A DNA stretch of 64,000 nt. Origin: Pseudomonadota bacterium. GTDB lineage: Bacteria; Pseudomonadota; Alphaproteobacteria; Rhodobacterales; Rhodobacteraceae. The translations under genes and the position numbers were made by a program. The notes below the pieces were generated by a model. It was not told the DNA's origin and ran no database searches. It was given only the letters and a program-made list of their open reading frames with translations. Positions 44,063 to 53,958 of this stretch are shown here, one piece after another. Location of the stretch: assembly GCA_020161655.1 (NCBI GenBank), contig JAIUPC010000004.1:270966-334965 (forward strand). Direction: 5' to 3'. The stretch's first letter is position 1, and the number at the start of each line of letters is the position of its first letter.

Positions 44063-44085
44063 GGGTATTTCGGCAACAGAGAAGC

Positions 44086-44853
44086 TCAGGCGAAGGGATC
44101 GGCGGGATAGCTGACGCCGGTGAGGTAAAGCCCCTGCGGCGGGCAGACCGGGCCGCAGGCGGCGCGGTCTTTCGCTTCAAGCGCGTCTTTCACCCGGTCA
44201 GGCCGCCATGCCCCGGCACCGACCCGTTCGAGCGTGCCGACGATGGAGCGGACCTGGTTGTGCAGGAAGCTGCGGGCGCGGAGGCGGAAGCGGTATTCCA
44301 TGCCCTGCGGCAGGGCGACTTCCTCGATGGTGATCTCGTCGAGCGTCTTCACCGGGCTTGCCGACTGGCAAAGCGCCGAGCGGAAGGTGGTGAAGTCATG
44401 CCGGCCGATGAGATGGGCGGCAGCATTGCGCATGGCGCCGGCATCGAGCGGGTTCAGGACCTGCCAGGCCAGCCCCTTGTCATGCGTCAAGGGCGCGCGC
44501 CGGGCGATCAGGCGGAAGAGGTAGCGCCTTTCCGTGGCCGAGAAGCGGGCGTGGAAGGCGTCCGGCACCCGGCAGGCGGCAAGCACGGCGACGGGCGCCG
44601 GCTTCAGATGCCAGTTGAGCGCCTCGGAAAGGCGGAACGGGTCCCAGTCTCTCGCCAGATCGGCATGGGCGACCTGCCCGGTGGCATGGACGCCGGCATC
44701 CGTCCGCCCCGCCGCCGCGATGCCGGGCTGGTCGGGGTCGAGGGCGCGGAGCGCTGTCTCCACCGCTTCCTGCACCGAGGGCTGGCCGGCCTGACGCTGC
44801 CAGCCTGAAAAGGGGCCGCCATGGTATTCGACCTTGAGCGCGTATCTTGGCAT
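44086..44853 (-). CDS. truA: tRNA pseudouridine(38-40) synthase TruA
   Basis: A 255-aa enzyme that makes pseudouridine in tRNA anticodon stems. The catalytic Asp52 lies in [17 protein letters not shown], and the later [16 protein letters not shown] is typical. I use the ATG at 44853 ([10 protein letters not shown]) with AGGTGA 5 nt upstream; a GTG at 44862 would add three residues. Confidence 0.95.
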   Translation of the reverse strand: MPRYALKVEYHGGPFSGWQRQAGQPSVQEAVETALRALDPDQPGIAAAGRTDAGVHATGQVAHADLARDWDPFRLSEALNWHLKPAPVAVLAACRVPDAFHARFSATERRYLFRLIARRAPLTHDKGLAWQVLNPLDAGAMRNAAAHLIGRHDFTTFRSALCQSASPVKTLDEITIEEVALPQGMEYRFRLRARSFLHNQVRSIVGTLERVGAGAWRPDRVKDALEAKDRAACGPVCPPQGLYLTGVSYPADPFA

Positions 44854-44953
44854 GGGGTTCACCTAGCCGCAGCCCGACCTCTTGGCAATCGCCCCTACAC
44901 AGCCGCGCCCTTGCAGCCTATCTTGAACCGGCAAAGGCAAAAGGCAGGGCGAA

Positions 44954-46366
44954 TTGGGCATCGGCGATCTTGCAGGCGATCTCCTGCGCGGAATCGAGGG
45001 GATCGGCCAGGGGCTGGCGCAGCCGTTTTCCGATCCGGTGGTGCGGCTTGGCGTGACCGGGCTTTCGCGCGCCGGGAAGACGGTGTTCATCACCTCGCTT
45101 GTCGCCAACCTCATGGACCGGGCGCGGATGCCGGGCTTGCGCGCCGCTGCCGAGGGGCGCATCCTGTCGGCCTTTCTCCAGCCGCAGCCCGACGACACCG
45201 TGCCGCGCTTCGACTACGAGGCGCATCTGGCCGCCCTGACCGGGCCGGAGCCGCGCTGGCCCGAAAGCACCCGCGCCGTCAGCGAGCTCCGCCTGTCGTT
45301 CCGGCTGCAGGACGGCGGGTTGATGGGGGCGCTCAGGGGCATCCGTACGCTCCATCTCGACATCGTCGATTATCCCGGTGAGTGGCTTCTCGACCTCTCG
45401 CTTCTGGACCTGAGCTATGAGGCATGGTCGAAAGACGTCATGGCGCGGATCGCTGTCAGGGGCGAGGCGCAGGGGTTCCTTGCGCTCGCAGCGGCGACGG
45501 ATGCCGCAAAGCCGCTCGATGAAGTCACGGCGAAGGCCTTGGCCGAAAGCTTCACAGGCTACCTGACCGAGGCACGGAAGGCCGGCTATTCCGACTGCAC
45601 GCCGGGCCGCTTCCTCCTGCCCGGAGAGCTTGCCGGCTCGCCGGTCCTGACCTTCGCGCCATTGCCCGAGGCCGGTCCCGCCCCGCGCGGATCGCTGAGG
45701 CGCGAGATGGAGCGGAGGTATGACGCCTACAGGGCGAAGGTGGTGAAACCCTTCTTCCGCGACCATTTCGCCCGCATCGACCGGCAGGTGGTTCTGGTCG
45801 ACGTGCTGGGCGCCATCCATGCCGGCCCGCGCGCGGTCGAGGATATGCGGGCGGCGATGGCAGGCATCCTTTCGGCCTTCCGGCCCGGTCGGAACGGCTG
45901 GCTGTCCTCACTTCTCGGCGGGAAGCGGGTCGAGCGCATTCTCTTCGCCGCCACCAAGGCCGACCATCTTCACCACGGCCAGCACATGCGCCTCACGGGG
46001 ATCATGGCGGCGCTGATGCGCGAGGCGAAGGACCGGGCGGAATTTGCCGGGGCGGACACGGCGGCCATGTCCATCGCCAGCGTCCGGGCGACGGTGGAAG
46101 AGCAGGTGACGCATGGCGGCAGCGTCCTTGATGCCGTGCGCGGGCGGCTTCTGTCCGGCAAGGAAGCGGCGATGTATGCGGGCGAGCTGCCGGAAAACCC
46201 CGCCGCCATCCTGGCGCCCGCGCGCGAGGGGGCGCAAAACTGGCTCGATGCCGACTACAGCGTCATGGCCTTCGCGCCGGCGCGGCTGGCGCTGAAACCT
46301 GACGAGGGGCCGCCGCACATCCGGCTCGACCGGGCGGCGGAATTCCTGATCGGCGACAAGTTGTGA
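44954..46366 (+). CDS. YcjX-family P-loop protein
   Basis: A 470-aa predicted NTPase with Walker A GLSRAGKTVFIT at 36-47 and a Walker B-like segment LHLDIVDYPGEWLLDLSL (about 133-150). A later DVLGAIHAG segment and the FAATKADHLHHGQH motif follow. In E. coli ycjX sits with ycjF beside phage-shock genes. TTG start with AGGGCGAA immediately upstream. It is followed by the DUF697 gene 10 nt away. Confidence 0.88.
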   Translation: MGIGDLAGDLLRGIEGIGQGLAQPFSDPVVRLGVTGLSRAGKTVFITSLVANLMDRARMPGLRAAAEGRILSAFLQPQPDDTVPRFDYEAHLAALTGPEPRWPESTRAVSELRLSFRLQDGGLMGALRGIRTLHLDIVDYPGEWLLDLSLLDLSYEAWSKDVMARIAVRGEAQGFLALAAATDAAKPLDEVTAKALAESFTGYLTEARKAGYSDCTPGRFLLPGELAGSPVLTFAPLPEAGPAPRGSLRREMERRYDAYRAKVVKPFFRDHFARIDRQVVLVDVLGAIHAGPRAVEDMRAAMAGILSAFRPGRNGWLSSLLGGKRVERILFAATKADHLHHGQHMRLTGIMAALMREAKDRAEFAGADTAAMSIASVRATVEEQVTHGGSVLDAVRGRLLSGKEAAMYAGELPENPAAILAPAREGAQNWLDADYSVMAFAPARLALKPDEGPPHIRLDRAAEFLIGDKL

Positions 46367-46376
46367 GGAGACGGGC

Positions 46377-47411
46377 ATGACGAAACCGAAAGGCCCGGTG
46401 CTGATCGAGCTTGATACGCCAGCGGCGACGGGACCGGACCGCGCGCCGCCGGTGCCGGAGGTGCTGGTGCCCGCGCCCGAGGGCCGGGCGATGCAGGCGG
46501 TGGCGCTTCTGGCGGCGCGGCCCCGGTCACGCCTCGGGCGGTTCTTCTGGCTCTCGGCCTCCGCGCTTTTCACCTTCATCCTTGGCGTTGCCGCCTGGGC
46601 CTTCATCGACCGGCTTTTCGCCGAATATCCGCTTCTGGGCTGGATCGCGGCAGTTCTGGTCGGGCTATTCGTCCTCGCCTCGCTGATGATCGCCCTACGG
46701 GAATGGTCGGCCTATGCCCGGCTGATGCGGCTTGACGGTGTTCACAAGGCCGCGCTCGCGGCCATCGCCAGCCATGACCTGAAAGCGGCGCGGAAGGTCG
46801 TCGGCCAGATCGAGATGCTTTACGCCGGGCGGCCCGATACCGAATGGGGCCGCGCCCGGCTGAAGGAACGGGCGGGCGATGTCTTCGATGCCGATGCGCT
46901 GCTGGCCCTGGCGGAGGCGGAGCTGATGGCCCCCCTTGACCGCGCCGCCCGGCTTCAGATCGAGGCGGCGGCGCGGCAGGTGGCGACGGTGACGGCGATC
47001 GTTCCCTTGGCGCTGGCCGATGTCGCGGCGGCCCTGATGGCGAACCTCAGGATGATCCGCCGCATTGCCGAGATCTACGGCGGCCGCGCCGGCGCCCTGG
47101 GAAGCTGGCGGCTTCTACGGACCGTGCTGACCCATCTCGTGGCGACCGGGGCGGTGGCGGTGGGCGATGACCTCATCCATTCCATCGCGGGCGGCGGGCT
47201 GCTTTCGAAGCTCTCGCGCCGCTTCGGCGAGGGCGTCGTGAACGGCGCCTTGACCGCCCGCGTCGGTGTCGCGGCGATCGAGGTCTGCCGGCCCTTGCCC
47301 TTCGCCGCCCTGCCGAAACCGAAGGTGACGAACCTCGTCAGCCGGGCGCTTGCCGGGCTTTTCGGCACATCGCGCGGCGAGAAGGGCGCGGGCGAGGCCA
47401 GCGATTCCTGA
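46377..47411 (+). CDS. YcjF/DUF697 membrane protein (TIGR01620-like)
   Basis: A 344-aa inner membrane protein with two N-terminal transmembrane helices (WLSASALFTFILGVAAWAF and LLGWIAAVLVGLFVLASLMI). The helical DUF697 region follows, with MANLRMIRRIAEIYGGRAG and then VATGAVAVGDDLIHSIAGGG. It pairs with the YcjX gene 10 nt upstream, the usual partner arrangement, and probably shares its function in envelope stress or cell shape. Confidence 0.86.
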   Translation: MTKPKGPVLIELDTPAATGPDRAPPVPEVLVPAPEGRAMQAVALLAARPRSRLGRFFWLSASALFTFILGVAAWAFIDRLFAEYPLLGWIAAVLVGLFVLASLMIALREWSAYARLMRLDGVHKAALAAIASHDLKAARKVVGQIEMLYAGRPDTEWGRARLKERAGDVFDADALLALAEAELMAPLDRAARLQIEAAARQVATVTAIVPLALADVAAALMANLRMIRRIAEIYGGRAGALGSWRLLRTVLTHLVATGAVAVGDDLIHSIAGGGLLSKLSRRFGEGVVNGALTARVGVAAIEVCRPLPFAALPKPKVTNLVSRALAGLFGTSRGEKGAGEASDS

Positions 47412-47486
47412 CTTCCCCCCGGCTATCTCCCTGATATGAATAGGCTCAGCCGGACAGGATAGGCCGGGGCGTGACCGAGGGACGGG

Positions 47487-50252
47487 ATGGAAATGCTTGG
47501 TGTGTTGGCGGTGCTCGTCGTCGTGGCGATCCCGGTGGCGGTGATCGTGCTCTTGGTCTCGGTGTCGCGGCTCAAGGAGCGTGTGGCCCATCTGGAACGG
47601 AAAGTGCTGGAACTGGCGGTTCGGGAGTCCCCGGCCCAACCCAGGCATAGCCTAGCCGCGGAGGCCGCCGCCGCCCCTGCCGAAACGGTGGTGGCAAAGC
47701 CGGTGGCGGAACCCGCCACGCCGGATATTCCCGAAATGCCCGCCGCCGCTGGGCCGCCAGCAGAGCCACCGCGCCGCGATCCCTGGGGCAGCCCGGTTCC
47801 CGCAGGTGCCGCCCCGGTGCCGCCGCGCCCGGTGCGGGCAGCGCCCTCCGGCCCGTCGCTGCCCGATAGGCTCATGGCCTGGCTCCGGCTCAACTGGGTC
47901 TATGCCATCTCGGCCCTCTCATTGGCGCTCGCCGGGATCTTCTTCGTCCAGTACGGGATGGAGCGTGGCCTCCTGCCGCCCGCCGCCCGCGTTGCGGCGG
48001 CGATCCTTTTCGGCCTTGGCCTCATCGGCGGCGGCGAATGGTTCCGCCGGCGCTGGGGCGACCGCGAGGGCGATGCGACCGCCTACCTGCCCTCCACCTT
48101 TTCCGGCGCCGGGATCGTCTCGGTCTTCGGCGGCATCATTGCTGCGCGCCAGCTTTATGACCTGATCGGCTCCGGCACCGCCTTCGTCGGGCTGGTGGCG
48201 ACGGCAGGCCTCGCCATCGTTCTGGGCTGGCTCTACGGGCCGTTCCTTGCGGCCATCGGGTTGCTCGGCGCCGCCGCCGCGCCCTTCGCCGTGGGCGGCG
48301 ACAGCGATGCGCCCTACTGGCTTTATGCCTATTTCGTCCTGATCGCCGGGGTCGGGCTTTTCGTCGACACGCTCAGGCGCTGGGCCTGGGTGTCGGTGCT
48401 GGCGCTGGTCCTCGGGTTCGGCGGCGTCTGGCTCGTGCTGGTCGGCACCGGCGGCGCCGGCTGGGCGGCTTTCGCGCTGATGGCGCTGGCGCTGATGGCG
48501 GTGCTTGTTCCGGCCCGGGGCATTGCCCCCGATCACGCCGGCCCTATGGTGTCGGAGTTCCTCTGGAACAAGGGCGCAAAGCTTGCGGCCTTCCCGGTGC
48601 TGCTGGCGGCGGGGGCGGTTTCGGCCACGTCGGCGATGCTCCTCATCCTGCCGGCGGCAACCGGGGCGGAGTCGGTTCTGGCGCTACTGTCCTTGGCGGT
48701 TCTCTCCATCGCGCTGGCGATCTGGTCGCCCGGCGCGCGCGGCCTCGCCGATCTCGCGGCGCTGCCGATGGCCGCTTTCGTGCTGAAGGTGACAGAGGAG
48801 GCGCTGAACTACGGGCCGCTCTTCAGCGATTATCGGGCCGCAGCGCTGATGTCGCGCGCGCCCGAGACGTCGGGGCCGATGACGGCGGCGCTGATCCTCG
48901 GTCTTGCCACGCTGATGACGCTCGCGGCGGCGATGACGAGCGGGCGCTTCGCCGGGCTGCTGAAATACGGCTGGGCAGCTGCGGCGGCACTCGTCGCCCC
49001 GGTCACGGCGCTGACGCTCGAACTTTGCTGGCAGCCGGCGCTGGTCCTCGGCCCCTATCTCTGGGCGCTCCACGTCATCGCGCTTGCCGCGCTGATGGTG
49101 GCGATGGCGCTCAGGTTTGCGCGTGCAGATGGCGAGGACATGCGCCGCGCCGCCTATGCCACGCTTTCGGCGCTGTCGCTGATCGCGCTGGCGCTCTTCC
49201 TCGTGACGACCAAGGGCGCGCTGACCGTGGCGCTGGCGGCGCTTCTGGTCGCCGCCGCCGCCCTTGACCGCCGTTTCAAGCTGCCGGAGATGGGCTGGTT
49301 CATCCAGGCCGGCGTCATTCTCCTCGGCTGGCGGCTCATCGTCGACCCGGGTCTTGGCTGGGCGGTCGGTGAGGCCGCGCTCTGGGAGGTCTTCGCCTCC
49401 TATGGCGGCGTGGCGCTGGCGGCCTTCGCGGCAATCCACCTCATCCGCGACCTGCCGCGCCCCGCGGCCCGCGCCTTTCTTGAAAGCGGCGGCGCCTCGG
49501 CGGCCGCACTTCTCGCCAACGTCCTCATCACCCGCTGGCTGGACCGCCTCGACGCCAACAGCGAAAGCCTGTCCACACACTGGGGCATCGCGCTCAATGC
49601 CATGCCCTGGCTGATCGTGGCGCTGGCGCAGCTTTACCGGCTGACGCTGCCGGGCTGGCTCAGGTGGGTGCGGCTTGGCGTCGCCGCCGTCGCGGGGCTG
49701 ATCTGGGCCGCAGGCACTGCGGCCACGCTGACGCTGGCGAACCCGCTCACCACGAGCTGGAGCGGCAAGGCCCATCTGGTGCGCGGGCCGCTGCTTCTCG
49801 ACACGCTTTTCGTCGCCTATGCCCTGCCGGGGATCATCCTTCTCGTGGCGCTGAGGTTCCTTGGCCACCTGCACCGCTGGGCGCGGCTGGCGATCCTCAG
49901 TGTCGGGACGGCACTTGTCGCCTTATATGCAGCGCTTGAGATCCGCCGCTTCTGGCGCGGGCCGGACCTGTCGGTGCCGGGCGTGACGCAGGCAGAGCTT
50001 TACAGCTACACCGTCGCGCTGATGCTCCTCGGCGCGGGCCTTCTCTATCAGGCGATCGCGCGGCGGTCGGATACGCTCCGCCGGATCGCCATGGCAGTGA
50101 TCGCGCTGACCATCGCCAAGGTCTTCCTGATCGACGCTTCCGGGCTGACCGGCCTCACGCGGGTGTTCTCGTTCCTGGCGCTCGGCCTCTCGCTCGCCGG
50201 GCTTGCCTGGCTCAACCGCTGGGCGGCGGCGCGGCAGGGCGGGGAGGGTTAG
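47487..50252 (+). CDS. DUF2339 large polytopic membrane protein
   Basis: A 921-aa membrane protein. An N-terminal helix (MLGVLAVLVVVAIPVAVIVL) leads into a short coiled coil (RLKERVAHLERKVLELAVRE) and a Pro/Ala-rich linker to about residue 125. From there 20 or more hydrophobic segments run to the end, including WVYAISALSLALAGIFFVQY. The C-terminal FLALGLSLAGLAWLNRW is the family end. No catalytic residues are evident. The gene is convergent with, and its stop overlaps by 4 bp, the 3-hydroxyacyl-CoA dehydrogenase gene. Confidence 0.86.
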   Translation: MEMLGVLAVLVVVAIPVAVIVLLVSVSRLKERVAHLERKVLELAVRESPAQPRHSLAAEAAAAPAETVVAKPVAEPATPDIPEMPAAAGPPAEPPRRDPWGSPVPAGAAPVPPRPVRAAPSGPSLPDRLMAWLRLNWVYAISALSLALAGIFFVQYGMERGLLPPAARVAAAILFGLGLIGGGEWFRRRWGDREGDATAYLPSTFSGAGIVSVFGGIIAARQLYDLIGSGTAFVGLVATAGLAIVLGWLYGPFLAAIGLLGAAAAPFAVGGDSDAPYWLYAYFVLIAGVGLFVDTLRRWAWVSVLALVLGFGGVWLVLVGTGGAGWAAFALMALALMAVLVPARGIAPDHAGPMVSEFLWNKGAKLAAFPVLLAAGAVSATSAMLLILPAATGAESVLALLSLAVLSIALAIWSPGARGLADLAALPMAAFVLKVTEEALNYGPLFSDYRAAALMSRAPETSGPMTAALILGLATLMTLAAAMTSGRFAGLLKYGWAAAAALVAPVTALTLELCWQPALVLGPYLWALHVIALAALMVAMALRFARADGEDMRRAAYATLSALSLIALALFLVTTKGALTVALAALLVAAAALDRRFKLPEMGWFIQAGVILLGWRLIVDPGLGWAVGEAALWEVFASYGGVALAAFAAIHLIRDLPRPAARAFLESGGASAAALLANVLITRWLDRLDANSESLSTHWGIALNAMPWLIVALAQLYRLTLPGWLRWVRLGVAAVAGLIWAAGTAATLTLANPLTTSWSGKAHLVRGPLLLDTLFVAYALPGIILLVALRFLGHLHRWARLAILSVGTALVALYAALEIRRFWRGPDLSVPGVTQAELYSYTVALMLLGAGLLYQAIARRSDTLRRIAMAVIALTIAKVFLIDASGLTGLTRVFSFLALGLSLAGLAWLNRWAAARQGGEG

Positions 50253-51124
50253 CGCGTCGGGACCGGCGGGTCCTCGCGGTAGTCGTAGAACCCGCGCTGG
50301 GTCTTGCGGCCAAGCCAGCCGGCCTCGACATATTTCGACAAGAGGGGGCAGGGCCGGTACTTGGTATCGCCCAGACCCTCATGCAGCACGTTCATGATCG
50401 CAAGGCAGGTATCCAGACCGATGAAATCGGCAAGCTCCAGCGGCCCCATCGGATGGTTCGCGCCAAGCTTCAGCGACTGGTCGATCGACCTCACGTTGCC
50501 GACGCCTTCGTAAAGCGTATAGACCGCCTCGTTGATCATCGGCATCAGGATGCGGTTGACGATGAAGGCGGGGAAATCCTCGGCGCTGGCGGCGGTCTTG
50601 CCGATCTTCTCGACAACCTCGTGGAGCGCCTTGTAGGTCGGTTCATCGGTGGCAATGCCGCGGATCAGCTCGACAAGCTGCATCACCGGCACCGGGTTCA
50701 TGAAGTGGAAGCCCATGAAGCGTTCCGGCCGGTCGGTCCGCGATGCCAGCCGGGTGATCGAGATCGAGGAGGTGTTGGAGGTCAGGATCGTATGCGGCTT
50801 CAGATGCGGCTGAAGATCCTCGAAGATCGCCTGCTTCACCGTCTCGCGTTCCGTCGCGGCTTCGATGACAAGGTCGGTCTGCGCCACATCGACAAGGCTC
50901 AGCGTCGTGCGGATACGGCCCAGGGCCGCCGCCTTCGTCTCGGCGGAGATCTTGCCGCGGCTGACCTGGCGTTCGAGGTTCCGGTCGATCAGCGCCACGG
51001 CCTTGTCGAGCGCGTCCTGGCTGATGTCGCTCATCACGACGTCATAACCGGCCAGTGCAAAGACATGGGCGATGCCGTTGCCCATCTGGCCCGCGCCGAC
51101 GATTCCGACCGTGGTGATGCTCAT
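50249..51124 (-). CDS. 3-hydroxybutyryl-CoA dehydrogenase
   Basis: A 291-aa short 3-hydroxyacyl-CoA dehydrogenase with NAD fold VGIVGAGQMGNGIAHVFA, the substrate region NTSSISITRLASRTDRPERF and the HFMNPVPVMQLVELI motif. The C-terminal domain has GANHPMGPLELADFIGLD. The ATG at 51124 follows AGGGGG. It lies beside etfBA, which suits beta-oxidation, butyrate or PHB metabolism. Confidence 0.92.
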   Translation of the reverse strand: MSITTVGIVGAGQMGNGIAHVFALAGYDVVMSDISQDALDKAVALIDRNLERQVSRGKISAETKAAALGRIRTTLSLVDVAQTDLVIEAATERETVKQAIFEDLQPHLKPHTILTSNTSSISITRLASRTDRPERFMGFHFMNPVPVMQLVELIRGIATDEPTYKALHEVVEKIGKTAASAEDFPAFIVNRILMPMINEAVYTLYEGVGNVRSIDQSLKLGANHPMGPLELADFIGLDTCLAIMNVLHEGLGDTKYRPCPLLSKYVEAGWLGRKTQRGFYDYREDPPVPTR

Positions 51125-51219
51125 CCATGCCCCCTGATATTCGTTGCGGCAAACCATAGGCACCGGGGCGGGCGCGGCGCAAGGTCATTCCAGCCGCACA
51201 CCCGCTGCCCGGGTGGCGC

Positions 51220-51243
51220 AGGATGGGCAATATTGCCCATCCT
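51220..51243. terminator. 24-bp perfect palindrome after etfA
   Basis: AGGATGGGCAAT is followed by its exact complement ATTGCCCATCCT with no loop. On the minus strand it begins 8 nt after the etfA stop, so it probably folds as the etfBA terminator or 3' stabiliser. Confidence 0.6.
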
Positions 51244-51251
51244 ACATAGTG

Positions 51252-52178
51252 TCAGAGCTTCTCGGTCAGTTCCGGAACGACGGTGAAAAGATCACCGACA
51301 AGGCCGTAGTCGGCGACCTGGAAGATCGGCGCCTCTTCGTCCTTGTTGATGGCCACGATGACCTTCGAGTCCTTCATCCCCGCGAGGTGCTGGATGGCGC
51401 CCGAGATGCCGACGGCGACATAGAGGTTCGGCGCCACGACCTTGCCGGTCTGGCCGACCTGCCAGTCGTTCGGGGCATAGCCCGAGTCGACCGCCGCGCG
51501 CGACGCGCCAACGGCGGCGCCAAGCTTGTCGGCGAGCTTTTCGATCAGCGCGAAGTTCTCTTCCGAACCGACGCCACGGCCACCCGAAACGACGATCTTG
51601 GCCGAGGTCAGTTCCGGCCGGTCAGACGCCGCGACCTTGTCCTCGACCCACTGGCTGAGGCCGGGGTTGGCGGCGGCGGCGACGTTCTCGACCGGGGCCG
51701 AGCCACCGGCACCCGCAGGCTCGAAGGTCGAGGTACGGATCGAGACGACCTTCACCTTGTCCGACGATTTCACGGTCTGGATGGCGTTGCCGGCATAGAT
51801 CGGGCGTTCGAAGGTGTCAGCATCGACGACGCCCGAGACATCCGAAATCACCATCACGTCAAGAAGCGCCGCCACGCGCGGCAGCACGTTCTTGGCGTCC
51901 GTCGTCGCCGGGGCGACGATATGCGTGTAGCCGCCGGCAAGACCCGCGATCAGCGCCGCCGTCGGTTCGGCGAGCCTGTGGCCGAGCGAGGCATCCTCGG
52001 CGCAAAGCACCTTGGTCACGCCGTCAAGCTTCGCCGCGTCCTTGGCCGCGTCCGACGCCCGCGCGCCGGCACACAGCACCGTCACCGGACCGAGCTTCTT
52101 CGCCGCCGTCAGCGCCTTTGCGGTCGCATCGACCGAAAGATGCCCGTCGGTCACTTCTCCAAGCAGAAGAACAGCCAT
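51252..52178 (-). CDS. etfA: Electron transfer flavoprotein alpha subunit
   Basis: A 308-aa subunit that carries FAD. The C-terminal FAD domain shows [20 protein letters not shown], then the [20 protein letters not shown] segment with the DEEAPIF end. It overlaps etfB by 3 nt (TGATG). The EtfAB dimer takes electrons from acyl-CoA or sarcosine/dimethylglycine dehydrogenases, a possible link to the betaine pathway far upstream. Confidence 0.95.
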   Translation of the reverse strand: MAVLLLGEVTDGHLSVDATAKALTAAKKLGPVTVLCAGARASDAAKDAAKLDGVTKVLCAEDASLGHRLAEPTAALIAGLAGGYTHIVAPATTDAKNVLPRVAALLDVMVISDVSGVVDADTFERPIYAGNAIQTVKSSDKVKVVSIRTSTFEPAGAGGSAPVENVAAAANPGLSQWVEDKVAASDRPELTSAKIVVSGGRGVGSEENFALIEKLADKLGAAVGASRAAVDSGYAPNDWQVGQTGKVVAPNLYVAVGISGAIQHLAGMKDSKVIVAINKDEEAPIFQVADYGLVGDLFTVVPELTEKL

Positions 52179-52939
52179 CAGATCACCCCCGCTTCGTCTT
52201 TGAGTTTCGCGATCAGCTCATCGACCGAGCCAACCTTGACGCCAGCCTTGCGGCCCGCCGGTTCGGCGGTCTTGACGATCGTCAGGCGTGGGCTGACATC
52301 AACGCCGTAGTCGGCGGCGGTCTTTTCGTCGAGCTGCTTCTTCTTCGCCTTCATGATGTTCGGCAGCGAGGCATAGCGCGGCTCGTTCAGGCGGAGGTCG
52401 ACCGTGATGATGGCGGGCATCTTCACCTTGATCGTCTGAAGGCCGCCATCGACCTCGCGCGTCACCGTCGCGCTGTCGCCATCGACCGAAAGCTCGGAGA
52501 TGAAGGTGGCTTGGCTCCAGCCGAGAAGCGCCGACAGCATCTGGCCCGTCGCGTTCATGTCGTTGTCGATCGCCTGCTTGCCGCAGATCACCAGACCCGG
52601 CTTTTCCTCGTCGACCACGGCTTTCAGAAGCTTGGCGACGGCGAGGGGCTCGATGTCGGTGTGTACGTCAGAGGCAGCCTCGATCAGGATCGCGCGGTCG
52701 GCACCCATGGCGAGCGCGGTGCGCAGCGTCTCCTGCGCCTGCTTCACGCCGATGGAGACCACGATGATCTCTTCCACGACGCCCTTTTCCTTCAGGCGGA
52801 TCGCCTCTTCGACGGCAATCTCGTCGAACGGGTTCATCGACATCTTCACGTTGGCGAGATCGACACCCGATCCGTCCGCTTTCACGCGAACCTTCACGTT
52901 GTAGTCGATCACCCGCTTCACAGGCACCAATACCTTCAT
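52178..52939 (-). CDS. etfB: Electron transfer flavoprotein beta subunit
   Basis: A 253-aa AMP-binding subunit. [20 protein letters not shown] at the N-terminus and the central [20 protein letters not shown] identify it. I use the ATG at 52939; AGGGAGAA lies upstream but also touches a TTG three codons earlier, which is too close to be the start. It is the first gene of etfBA. Confidence 0.95.
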   Translation of the reverse strand: MKVLVPVKRVIDYNVKVRVKADGSGVDLANVKMSMNPFDEIAVEEAIRLKEKGVVEEIIVVSIGVKQAQETLRTALAMGADRAILIEAASDVHTDIEPLAVAKLLKAVVDEEKPGLVICGKQAIDNDMNATGQMLSALLGWSQATFISELSVDGDSATVTREVDGGLQTIKVKMPAIITVDLRLNEPRYASLPNIMKAKKKQLDEKTAADYGVDVSPRLTIVKTAEPAGRKAGVKVGSVDELIAKLKDEAGVI

Positions 52940-53113
52940 GGCTGGCAATTCTCCCTAGAAAGGACGCCCCACCTGACGGTGCGGCAAGACGAGCACTCGC
53001 CCGCCGATGTAGCGGCTTCGGGCCTGAGGTGACAGAGTAAAATCGACATCGGATGGCCAAGGGACGCCACGTTTCGCGATGTTAGCGACAGACAGGCGTC
53101 GCTGGGGTGCGGG

Positions 53114-53686
53114 CTAGCGGTTCGCGCCGGGAACCCAGAGGACATCGGCGCGGCCTTCGTCATTGGCGATGCGGGCGGCGACGAAGAACCAGTCCGACAG
53201 GCGGTTGAGATAGCGGATCGCCGCCGGGTTGGCCTCTTCCGTCGCGGCCAGGGCCACCGCCAGCCGCTCGGCCCGTCGCGCGACGGTGCGGCACTGGTGA
53301 AGATGCGCGGCAAGCGCTGACCCGCCGGGCAGGACGAAGCTGCGCAATGGCTGAAGCCGCGCGTTCATCGCGTCGATTTCCCGCTCCAGCCGTTCCACCT
53401 GCGCCTCGATGATGCGCAGGACCGGATAGGGGGCTTCGGCATCCTTGGCCATTCCGGGGCGCGACAGGTCGGCGCCAAGGTCGAAAAGGTCGTTCTGGAT
53501 GCGCGCCAGCGCCGCCGCCATCTCTGCGTCCGCATGAAGCCGGGCGAGGCCGAGGACGGAGTTCGTCTCATCCACCGTGCCATAGGCTTCGACGCGAAGG
53601 CTGTGCTTGGCGACACGGCTGCCGTCCGAAAGCGCGGTTTCGCCCTTGTCGCCGGTCCGCGTGTAGATCCGGTTGAGGACGACCAT
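53114..53686 (-). CDS. PduO-type cob(I)alamin adenosyltransferase
   Basis: A 190-aa enzyme that makes adenosylcobalamin from cob(I)alamin and ATP. The N-terminal RIYTRTGDKGETALSDG ATP-binding motif and the later EAYGTVDETNSVLG and FVLPGGSALAAHLHQCRT segments with the RAER region are clear. Its ATG overlaps the stop of the upstream small membrane protein gene (ATGA). Adenosylcobalamin would serve methylmalonyl- or ethylmalonyl-CoA mutase, consistent with nearby acyl-CoA genes. Confidence 0.93.
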   Translation of the reverse strand: MVVLNRIYTRTGDKGETALSDGSRVAKHSLRVEAYGTVDETNSVLGLARLHADAEMAAALARIQNDLFDLGADLSRPGMAKDAEAPYPVLRIIEAQVERLEREIDAMNARLQPLRSFVLPGGSALAAHLHQCRTVARRAERLAVALAATEEANPAAIRYLNRLSDWFFVAARIANDEGRADVLWVPGANR

Positions 53687-53892
53687 CAGATGCCCCCGCG
53701 CCTGAGGAAGACGAAGAGCAGGATCAGCGCAACCGCGACGGCCTGGGCGATGATCCGGTAGCGCATGATCCGGTTGGCGTGCTTGCGGTTGAAGTCGCCG
53801 CCCTTGGCGAAGCCGCCGATGCCGATCATCAGGATCACCAGCACGGCAAGGCAGGCGAAGGCGACGACGAAGAACAGCGGATCTCTGGTCAT
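53686..53892 (-). CDS. Small twin-transmembrane (HIG1-like) protein
   Basis: A 68-aa protein with two hydrophobic helices (FFVVAFACLAVLVILMIGIG and IAQAVAVALILLFVFL) around a polar loop GGFAKGGDFNRKHANRIMRYR, the pattern of HIG1-type proteins. The basic KH-N-R loop would face the cytoplasm. It overlaps the cobalamin adenosyltransferase gene and should be co-translated with it. A link with respiratory complexes, as for other HIG1 proteins, is possible but unproven. Confidence 0.8.
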   Translation of the reverse strand: MTRDPLFFVVAFACLAVLVILMIGIGGFAKGGDFNRKHANRIMRYRIIAQAVAVALILLFVFLRRGGI

Positions 53893-53958
53893 GGCGGCTC
53901 CGAAGGCTCAAGGCCCGCCTTCTACAACTCCGGGCCGGGCAATGCCAGCCCGGAGGCA

